A stretch of 5,520 nucleotides of DNA. Origin: Methanoregula sp. (GTDB taxonomy: Archaea; Halobacteriota; Methanomicrobia; Methanomicrobiales; Methanospirillaceae). Positions 1-5,520 of the stretch are shown one piece after another (position 1 is the stretch's first letter; every line of letters begins with the position of its first letter). The notes below the pieces were generated by a model, which did not search any database, was not told the DNA's origin, and saw only the letters and a program-made list of their open reading frames with translations. The translations under genes were made by a program, and so were the position numbers. The stretch covers positions 1 to 5,520 of the forward strand of contig JAPKXV010000190.1 of NCBI GenBank assembly GCA_026394635.1, in the 5' to 3' direction.

Positions 1-1210
1 ATTCTGAAAATATCTCGTTGAGTTCCCCCTCGATATCCGTTGCCGGCGCGTTGAAATCCTTGAGTTCACGCAGCAGGCTCGCATCCTTTGCCTTCTTTGT
101 CGTCTTGGCATCGGACGCTAATGACCGGACCATCTCATCATCGGCAGATACCGGTGCGGTGAATATTGCCATATCCGACTGTCCGGCAGGCACCTGATCG
201 GGGAGGGCTCCCCCGGCAGGGAAGAGAAGGGCGGGGCTTCCGGTTGCTGGCGCCGATACGGGTTCTTGTGGTTCCGGCACCGGTCCGGTGGGTTCAGGAA
301 GCGGGGGTTGCACCGTTGTGCCGGGCCCTGCACCTTCGCGGGCACCACCCTCGTCCGGTTCCCTGTCGGTGATCCCGGCATCTTCGAATTCGCCAAAGCT
401 CTGGTCGATGGTGTCGGATCCTTCCAGTCCGTAATACTCTTCAGGTTCCGGCCCGGTGGTGTCCGGGCCCGCAGCATGTCCGGCTGATATCTCCTGGGGG
501 GGAAGGGGAATATCTGCTTCCCCGATCGTAAGTCCGGACGTGGCATCCATGATGGGTTGGGAGTCCGAAAGGGGTGTCACACCTTCAGGTGCTGGTGCAG
601 GTACCTTTTCAGTCTCCAGGTCCGCCGGGTCAAAGGTGTCAAGAAGTCCGGTCTCGAGTTCGTCGCTCGAGAGCGAGAGGAACGGGTCTTCGACAGGTAA
701 CGGGGCACTGCCCCGTGCACGCCTGCCGGTATCCCCGTCCAGCTCTCCTGCAAGCGCCAGTGCTGATACATCACCATTTTTGCCGTCGGTTGTATCGGGG
801 AGCCGGGCAGTCCCGGCTGGCTTTTTTGTAGCAGCAGGTTTCCTTACGGTGAAGCGGGCAACAAGAGTCCTGAATGTAGCACCCAGCGGGCTTTTCGGGG
901 CAGGAATGACTTTCTCATTCTCGATGATAAAGAGCGGCTCCGGTTTTTTCGGCGGGTTTTTTTTGAGGACCGGGATCTTAAACAAGGGCTTCTTTCCCCG
1001 GTGCCCCCGGATAACTGAGATCTTCAGCAGGTCAGAAACCGATGCCTTAAGATCCGCACCAAAACCCGGGCTGAGCAGGACGAGGAGCAGAAACCCGATG
1101 AATGCTTCAAGGACGAGGATGAAGAGGAGGGGCAGGTCAAGGAAGATCAACGGTATCCCTGTACCCAGTATGATGATGAAGGTGAGCAGGTGGCGGAGCG
1201 TATCGTTCAT
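1..1210 (-). CDS. Hypothetical membrane-anchored acidic, proline-rich protein, partial (3' end outside window)
   Basis: I do not recognise this gene. The frame starting at the ATG 1210-1208 stays open for 403 codons to the window edge with no stop, so the C-terminus is missing. The product begins MNDTLRHLLTFIII. Residues 8-24 and 27-47 form a tight pair of hydrophobic segments, probably a membrane hairpin, with Asp25 at the turn and Glu35 within the second segment. A strongly basic stretch follows (68-90, 114-130; for example RGHRGKK and KKNPPKKPEP), which by the positive-inside rule puts the remainder in the cytoplasm. Residues about 135-355 are low-complexity, rich in Pro, Gly, Ala, Asp, Glu and Thr, and look disordered. 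The visible end (358-403) is charged and probably helical, with a Lys cluster (369-375) and LLRELKDF (379-386). It lies 13 bases after arlJ with its own Shine-Dalgarno and belongs to the same operon. The position suggests an archaellum accessory role, which is inference. Codon style matches its neighbours, with no sign of recent transfer. Confidence 0.82.
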   Translation of the reverse strand, partial: MNDTLRHLLTFIIILGTGIPLIFLDLPLLFILVLEAFIGFLLLVLLSPGFGADLKASVSDLLKISVIRGHRGKKPLFKIPVLKKNPPKKPEPLFIIENEKVIPAPKSPLGATFRTLVARFTVRKPAATKKPAGTARLPDTTDGKNGDVSALALAGELDGDTGRRARGSAPLPVEDPFLSLSSDELETGLLDTFDPADLETEKVPAPAPEGVTPLSDSQPIMDATSGLTIGEADIPLPPQEISAGHAAGPDTTGPEPEEYYGLEGSDTIDQSFGEFEDAGITDREPDEGGAREGAGPGTTVQPPLPEPTGPVPEPQEPVSAPATGSPALLFPAGGALPDQVPAGQSDMAIFTAPVSADDEMVRSLASDAKTTKKAKDASLLRELKDFNAPATDIEGELNEIFSE

Positions 1211-1218
1211 TGCATCAG

Positions 1219-1223
1219 CCTCT
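1219..1223 (-). promoter_or_regulatory. Ribosome binding site of the gene after arlJ
   Basis: AGAGG on the minus strand begins right after the arlJ stop codon and lies 8 bases before an ATG at 1210-1208. The upstream ATG in this gap (1215-1213) is followed by CAA and then TGA, so it is not usable. This settles the start of the downstream reading frame. Confidence 0.55.
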
Positions 1224-2846
1224 TCATACGCGGGAGCCTGCCATGTTTGTCAGCGCCTCGGGGTTGAAGAATATGCCCACAACCATCGGCACGATCAAAA
1301 ACATCAGTCCGGTCAATATACAGAATATCGCCGTGTAGAAATAATACATGTACCGGTCCCCGCCTCCCACGATCTTTGCCACAATGATATTTGCTGTCGT
1401 GGTGATCGTAAGGATGATCGCGACGTACGCGTACATGACGGGCTCGGGGAAGTTGGTGAACATGTTCAAGGAACCGGAGATGGCAGAGTTCATGGACGCG
1501 CCTGTGGCTGCCGCCCCGCCGGTAGCGCCTGCTGCCTGGAAATGCGCCATCATGGACGCAACCGAGCCGGTCAGCACCACCATGATCCGGAAGAGGGCGA
1601 TGAAGATGCCTGCCATGACAATATGCATCGGCAGCAGCATCAAAATAAAACTCCGGGAGAGCATCTCCTTTTTCTCGCGCAGCAGCACCTGGTCGTGCAT
1701 GGATGACCCGACAATCTTGCCGATGGGTTCGGCCGGGCCACCCAGCCGGATGGTATCGAGGTAGATGTTGAGGTATTTGTGGATCAGGTCGCTTCCTGAC
1801 TCGCCGATGAACCGGTCCCAGATCTGCCGTTCGTCAAGCCCGAGGTTCATCTTGGAGTAGACCGAGTCGATGAGCGGTTCCAGTGCCATGAAGGACTTAT
1901 GGTCGATTGCCCTCAGCGCGTACACGGCTGTCGTTGCCTTGCCGCCGGTCACCGCCCCCAGCGTCCTGATAAACGTGGTGAAATCGTTGTCCCGCAGGGT
2001 GATGTTGTGGTCGTCAATGAACCCGATGATGCCCAGCGGCGCCACGAGCACGCCGATGAGGATGAAGAGATACCCTGCGGGCACTCCCAGAAACCAGAGG
2101 AGCAGGACGAGAATGACCAGGACCGGCACGATGATCTTTTCCATGGCGTGGATGGTGTTCTGTTCCTTGGATGACCGTCCCGCGAGGCCGTGTGTCTTGG
2201 GGTCTTCGGGCACGGACTGGTACATGAGGGCGATCCCTCCGCCGCAGATGAGGAAGATGATCCCGTACGACATGTTCAGGGTGCCTTCCATGCCCGCCGG
2301 CGAGTAGATCGCCACCGAGATCATGATGGTGACCGCAATCACGGTACCGGCAAGGAGCATGGCGACATAGGCATCTCCCCACTTGGTCAGGAGTTCGAAC
2401 CCCTGCTCGAACTGGCCCCGGTACGCGCTCCGGATGGTGACGATCTCGTTGTTGAGGAACTCCTCGTCAGGGACGTTGGAGTTGATCGCATTGGAGTACC
2501 GGAGCAGCATCATCTGCAGCATCTCGTTTTTCGTGCGTTCGGCAACGAAGCTTAAGGACTCCGCATAGCTGTAGTTCCACTTTTTTACATAGGTGTCGAC
2601 CCGCGCGATATACGGTGAGGTGATATATTCACTGCGCTCTGAGGTGTTTGCAAAGATCTCGGGACGGGACGCATTGGCAAGGGCGAGCGATGCCATGTAC
2701 GTGGTCATGAACAGGAGGTTGGCGGCCATCTTCCGGTTCTCGGCTGCCTGGGCGATCCGCTGCCTGAATGCGGCAACCTGGGACTCGAAGGGAAGGGAAC
2801 TGCCCCCCTGCATGGAACGGAGGCGGTTCTTGATATTCTCGAACAT
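1224..2846 (-). CDS. arlJ: Archaellum membrane platform protein ArlJ (FlaJ), T2SSF/TadC family
   Basis: ArlJ is the polytopic inner-membrane core on which the ArlI hexamer and the ArlH ring assemble and through which archaellins are fed. The 540-residue product has a soluble N-terminal part with basic and helical sequence (1-155), and hydrophobic segments near 159-181, 193-210, 238-252, 255-276, 399-427, 470-492 and 500-528. The cytoplasmic helical domain between them (about 280-397) carries family features such as DERQIWDRF (338-346), RLGGPAEPIG (367-376) and the basic stretch LLREKKEMLSRSF (388-400). Such positive loops in FlaJ are thought to contact ArlI. A Gly/Ala/Met-rich, probably extracytoplasmic loop lies at 428-470. 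The start lies 5 bases after the arlI stop and has no clear Shine-Dalgarno, so it probably relies on coupling to arlI. The order and length fit euryarchaeal FlaJ (about 550 residues). Confidence 0.94.
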   Translation of the reverse strand: MFENIKNRLRSMQGGSSLPFESQVAAFRQRIAQAAENRKMAANLLFMTTYMASLALANASRPEIFANTSERSEYITSPYIARVDTYVKKWNYSYAESLSFVAERTKNEMLQMMLLRYSNAINSNVPDEEFLNNEIVTIRSAYRGQFEQGFELLTKWGDAYVAMLLAGTVIAVTIMISVAIYSPAGMEGTLNMSYGIIFLICGGGIALMYQSVPEDPKTHGLAGRSSKEQNTIHAMEKIIVPVLVILVLLLWFLGVPAGYLFILIGVLVAPLGIIGFIDDHNITLRDNDFTTFIRTLGAVTGGKATTAVYALRAIDHKSFMALEPLIDSVYSKMNLGLDERQIWDRFIGESGSDLIHKYLNIYLDTIRLGGPAEPIGKIVGSSMHDQVLLREKKEMLSRSFILMLLPMHIVMAGIFIALFRIMVVLTGSVASMMAHFQAAGATGGAAATGASMNSAISGSLNMFTNFPEPVMYAYVAIILTITTTANIIVAKIVGGGDRYMYYFYTAIFCILTGLMFLIVPMVVGIFFNPEALTNMAGSRV

Positions 2847-2851
2847 GGAGA

Positions 2852-4726
2852 TCAGGACCCGATGGCAAGGAGCCCCTGCTTCTTGATCTTGGTGATCATG
2901 TGGAAGAGGTCCCAGAACCGTGCATAGCCGGCCTTGTGGAGCCGTTCGAGGATCTTTGCCCGCCGGTCCACCTCAAGGTAGATCTCGGCCTTCTTGCTCT
3001 CGGGAATTCCCAGCATGGTCGCTATCTTGTTTTCGAGAAGGTAGGAACTTCCCTTGCCGCTCCAGGTGAACGTGTCGGTGAGGGGTTCCCATACAAACAT
3101 CTGGACGAACGTGAACCCCTCGGTCTCGGGGTTATACCCGACCAGTTCGTTGCAGCTGGTCATCCGGCGGACCGTCTGCCCGTCGGGCCGTCGCACCGCG
3201 CTTGTCAGGACAATGAGGTTTAAGTTGTCCACGTAGGTCTTGGGGATGTTGATGGGTTCCCCGCAGAGACGCTGGACTAATTTTTCGACCGATGCTGCGT
3301 GGAACGTGCTCATGACGGGGTGGCCGGTCTGCATTGCGCTGAATGCAACCGACCCCTCGACTCCACGGATCTCACCCACGAGGATCTGGTTGGGGCGCTG
3401 GCGCAAAGCGGCCTTGAGCAGGTCGTACATCGTGACTTCCCCGCTCGTCCCCGTGCTCTCGCCTTTGCCCTTTGCAAGCGCGACTTCCCGCACCCAGTTC
3501 CGGTGGGGGAGGTTGAGTTCGGGCGTGTCCTCGATGCTGACGATCTTGTTCTCGGGCGGGATGAACGTCGTGATCGCGTTCAAGAAGGTGGTCTTCCCGC
3601 TCGCCGTTTCTCCCGAGACAAAGACCGACATCCCGTACTCAACGCAGATCCAGAGATAGGCGGCTGCCATGTAATCGATGCCGCCGTTCTCGATGATATT
3701 GAGGATGGAAAGGGGGACTTCGTTGACTTTCCTGATGGTGAAGTTGCTGCCGTGCTTGCTGATGTCGGTCCCGTACACGATGTTGATACGGGAACCGTCC
3801 GGCAGTGTCGAATCGATGACCGGGTTCCGGTAGGTGATGGGGCGCTTGATCCGTTCGGCGATCTTGATGACGAACTCGTCGAGCTCTTCGGAGACCTTGA
3901 ACTCGATGACGGACTTTAACCCCTTGAAGATCTTGTGCTCGATGAAGATCGGGCCGACACCGTCGCAGGACACGTCCTCGATGTAGGGGTCGGAGAGGAA
4001 CGGTTTTAACGCCCCCATGTCGATCTTGTCGCGGATGAGCAGGTACTCGACCGCCCGGTACTCCTCGGGGGTGAGGATGAATTTTCCCTGGGGGGTCACG
4101 GGGATAATCCGGGATGACTTCTTCTTCTTCTTCGTTTGCGCTTTCTGTGCGGTGAAATCGGTCTTTAAAAATTTCGTCATCCTTGACGCGATGCCCTTCT
4201 GTTCCGTATTGTCGCCGACCAGTGTTGCGATATCGGTATCCTTCGGTTTGATGACGGCAATATTTGCCAGCATCGCTTTGAGTGCATCCCCCCGCTCCTG
4301 GTCAGTCCTCGGGTCATGATCAAGGCCGTCGATGAGTTCGATCAGCCGGGACTCGATGGCGGGCATGAGGTCATAGACGGAATGGAGGAAGGACGGCTCG
4401 ATGGGGATGTAGAAGCTCCGCACGTCTTCGGCATCCGGCAGGATGTGGACAAAGGTCGTCTCGTTGACCGGGTAGATGAGGTTCGGGCTCTTCATGGTGC
4501 GGAGCTCGGGCTTGAGCTCGGATAAAAAGAGCGGGATCCCGTAGGTGTTGACGGGAAAGATGGAGAGGTATTCGAGAAGGTGGGGGTTGTTCCTGACATA
4601 TTCCTTGGCATTTGCCGGGAGCATCTTGAAGAGTGCGCTGGACTCGAGGTCGCCATAGATGTCGGTCGTCTCTGCGATCTGCTCCGGTTTGAACGGGAGG
4701 TTGACTTCTACGGAAAGCGTGCCCAT
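2852..4726 (-). CDS. arlI: Archaellum assembly and rotation ATPase ArlI (FlaI), type II/IV secretion ATPase family
   Basis: ArlI hydrolyses ATP as a cytoplasmic hexamer under ArlJ, driving both insertion of archaellins and rotation. The 624-residue product has all four motifs of the PilT/GspE/FlaI superfamily in order: Walker A GETASGKT (372-379), Asp box SIEDTPEL (397-404), Walker B ILVGEIRG (448-455, Glu452), and His box GHPVMSTFHA (468-477, His469 and His476). Residues 1 to about 180 form the variable N-terminal domain, and about 215-350 the conserved N-terminal ATPase subdomain (for example DPYIEDVSCDG at 246-256). The protein is longer than crenarchaeal FlaI (about 510 residues). The excess is at the N-terminus and in a basic linker (185-206) with a run of five lysines. 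A PilB/GspE-type pilus ATPase is unlikely because arlH and arlJ flank the gene directly. It starts 4 bases after arlH and ends 5 bases before arlJ. Confidence 0.95.
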   Translation of the reverse strand: MGTLSVEVNLPFKPEQIAETTDIYGDLESSALFKMLPANAKEYVRNNPHLLEYLSIFPVNTYGIPLFLSELKPELRTMKSPNLIYPVNETTFVHILPDAEDVRSFYIPIEPSFLHSVYDLMPAIESRLIELIDGLDHDPRTDQERGDALKAMLANIAVIKPKDTDIATLVGDNTEQKGIASRMTKFLKTDFTAQKAQTKKKKKSSRIIPVTPQGKFILTPEEYRAVEYLLIRDKIDMGALKPFLSDPYIEDVSCDGVGPIFIEHKIFKGLKSVIEFKVSEELDEFVIKIAERIKRPITYRNPVIDSTLPDGSRINIVYGTDISKHGSNFTIRKVNEVPLSILNIIENGGIDYMAAAYLWICVEYGMSVFVSGETASGKTTFLNAITTFIPPENKIVSIEDTPELNLPHRNWVREVALAKGKGESTGTSGEVTMYDLLKAALRQRPNQILVGEIRGVEGSVAFSAMQTGHPVMSTFHAASVEKLVQRLCGEPINIPKTYVDNLNLIVLTSAVRRPDGQTVRRMTSCNELVGYNPETEGFTFVQMFVWEPLTDTFTWSGKGSSYLLENKIATMLGIPESKKAEIYLEVDRRAKILERLHKAGYARFWDLFHMITKIKKQGLLAIGS

Positions 4727-4730
4727 TGAA

Positions 4731-5477
4731 TCACACCTTTGCTATGCTCATCGGAATTACCTTCATACCATAACCGGGATGGACTTCAAAGCTTACAAGG
4801 TTTCCTGACGATTTTTTCGCGCCTTTCACTTTTGCCACTTCCAGCACCATGACGTACTTGTCGCCGACGAGGGCTTTTCTCATGGTGAAATGTGCGTCGC
4901 AGACCGACCTGATGCGCACGAGGGTGTCCTCCTCAAAGGCATACGTGTGGAGCGTGATGAGGATCGTCTTTCCCCGGTCCGCGAGCGATTTGCACGCCGT
5001 GAAGAACGAGACGATGGCGTCGATGTCGGCGTACTCCGTAAAGAGCGTGAGCGAATCGACGATGGCGACCTGCGCGGTGCTGTGTTTGATCTTTGCGACC
5101 AGCCCCTGCAGGACGTTTTCCATCTCGTCCTTCGACCATTCGAACCCGACCACGTGCAGGGGGAAGACCCGGAGATATCCCCACGCGAAGTATTCCGAGA
5201 TGTCAAGGGACATGGACTCCATCTGCTTGATGAAACTCTTGGTGGTGTTCTCGGTGGTGTAGAGGTCGACGGAGAGCTCCTGTTTCATGGCCCCCCACAT
5301 GATCTGCTGGGTGATCACGCTCTTGCCCGTATCGTTCTCGCCCTCGATGAGCGTGAGGGACCGCACCGGGAGGCCGTCGGCGATCTTCTTGTCCAGCTCA
5401 AAGTTGCCCGTGGAGATGACCAGCATCTCCTCCTTTTCCGGTTGTTCGGTTTTCTGGTCGGTTCTGGCGGGGGGCAT
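4731..5477 (-). CDS. arlH: Archaellum motor regulator ArlH (FlaH), KaiC/RecA-like ATP-binding protein
   Basis: The 248-residue product is a single RecA/KaiC-type domain. Family members bind ATP, dock on the ATPase ArlI as a ring under the membrane platform, and are needed for archaellum assembly. The Walker A motif GENDTGKS is at residues 46-53 and Walker B VAIVD at 137-141, ending in Asp141. The segment TTENTTKSF (74-82) carries Glu76 near where RecA/KaiC proteins keep a catalytic glutamate. ITLHTYAF (174-181) follows a typical strand. ArlH proteins characteristically have Walker A but little ATPase activity. The assigned start gives a hydrophilic 17-residue leader. Met18 (codon at 5426-5424) begins the segment MLVISTGNFELDKK, which resembles the usual family N-terminus, so it is a credible alternative start, although its GGAGG (5433-5429) sits only 2 bases from that ATG. 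At the first ATG there is no good Shine-Dalgarno, which fits a leaderless start. It is the first gene of the operon, 4 bases before arlI. The adjacency to ArlI and ArlJ separates it from circadian KaiC proteins. Confidence 0.93.
   Translation of the reverse strand: MPPARTDQKTEQPEKEEMLVISTGNFELDKKIADGLPVRSLTLIEGENDTGKSVITQQIMWGAMKQELSVDLYTTENTTKSFIKQMESMSLDISEYFAWGYLRVFPLHVVGFEWSKDEMENVLQGLVAKIKHSTAQVAIVDSLTLFTEYADIDAIVSFFTACKSLADRGKTILITLHTYAFEEDTLVRIRSVCDAHFTMRKALVGDKYVMVLEVAKVKGAKKSSGNLVSFEVHPGYGMKVIPMSIAKV
4734..4740 (-). promoter_or_regulatory. Ribosome binding site of arlI, inside the end of arlH
   Basis: The minus-strand bases AAAGGTG lie 7 bases before the arlI ATG (4726-4724). They overlap the last sense codons of arlH. 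This supports the chosen arlI start and suggests that arlI translation is coupled to termination on arlH. Confidence 0.6.
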
Positions 5478-5500
5478 GGGGTGTTCAGTCCTATATTGTT

Positions 5501-5515
5501 ATTTTATATATGTAT
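5501..5515 (-). promoter_or_regulatory. Archaeal TATA-box promoter upstream of arlH
   Basis: On the minus strand the bases before arlH contain ATACATATATAAAAT, with the TATATAAAA core at 5510-5502. This is a strong match to the archaeal TATA box bound by TBP. The surroundings are markedly AT-rich in an otherwise GC-rich window. Archaeal transcription usually starts about 25-27 bases downstream of the box centre, which here falls near 5478-5482, at or just before the arlH ATG at 5477. The transcript would then be leaderless or nearly so. Purine-rich BRE-like sequence upstream of the box is hard to judge because the window ends at 5520. The start site is inferred from spacing, not observed. Confidence 0.72.
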
Positions 5516-5520
5516 CCGCG

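Noticed and set aside
118..777. Two minus-strand open frames (118-546 and 577-777) in the left part
   Set aside because: They lie in a different minus frame from the continuous 403-codon frame that starts at 1210 and has a ribosome binding site. Their translations are Arg/Pro-rich and match nothing, so they are out-of-frame shadows.
1211..1223. Transcription terminator between arlJ and the fourth gene
   Set aside because: The gap is only 13 bases, holds a ribosome binding site, and shows neither a hairpin nor a T-rich stretch on the transcribed strand.
456..1706. Long plus-strand open frame of 416 codons spanning the fourth gene and the end of arlJ
   Set aside because: It lies antisense to two real genes, has Ser/Arg/Gly-rich translation of no recognisable kind, and turns to His/Gln/Cys-rich nonsense where it crosses arlJ. 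This is typical of a shadow frame in GC-rich DNA.
2852..4726. PilB/GspE-type pilus or secretion ATPase instead of ArlI
   Set aside because: The superfamily motifs are shared, but direct linkage to an ArlH homologue and an ArlJ platform protein, with no prepilin or TadC-type pair, fits the archaellum.
4731..5477. Circadian-clock KaiC or RadA-type recombinase
   Set aside because: The protein has one RecA-like domain of about 230 residues, lacks the second KaiC domain and RadA DNA-binding parts, and leads an arlI-arlJ operon.

Overview
The window is almost entirely coding. It holds a compact minus-strand operon that encodes the motor of an archaellum, the rotating swimming filament of Archaea. 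Read in the direction of transcription (right to left) the order is: a TATA-box promoter (about 5501-5515), arlH/flaH (5477-4731), arlI/flaI (4726-2852), arlJ/flaJ (2846-1224), and a fourth gene (1210 to beyond position 1). The fourth gene leaves the window before its stop codon. Intergenic gaps are 4, 5 and 13 bases, so one transcript with translational coupling is likely.

The source is an archaeon: the H-I-J gene block exists only in archaella and the promoter is archaeal. The GC-rich coding sequence, the euryarchaeal-style proteins and the general look of the operon suggest a methanogen, most plausibly of the order Methanomicrobiales (Methanoregula, Methanosphaerula or relatives). That placement is inference from style and not from a match.

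The three recognised genes work together at the cell pole. ArlJ is the polytopic membrane platform. ArlI is the hexameric ATPase beneath it that powers filament assembly and rotation. ArlH is a RecA/KaiC-like nucleotide-binding protein that docks on ArlI and regulates it. The filament, stator and switch genes (arlB, arlF/G, arlC/D/E) are not in the window.

The main item of interest is the fourth gene. It occupies the left 1.2 kb, reads open for 403 codons, and matches no family I recognise. It has an N-terminal membrane hairpin, a basic juxtamembrane stretch, a long Pro/Gly/Asp/Glu-rich low-complexity region, and a charged, probably helical segment at the window edge. Its tight linkage to arlJ makes it a candidate accessory or scaffold protein of the archaellum motor. 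No RNA genes, mobile elements, CRISPR arrays or terminators were seen, and no stretch over 50 bases lacks a gene or promoter.
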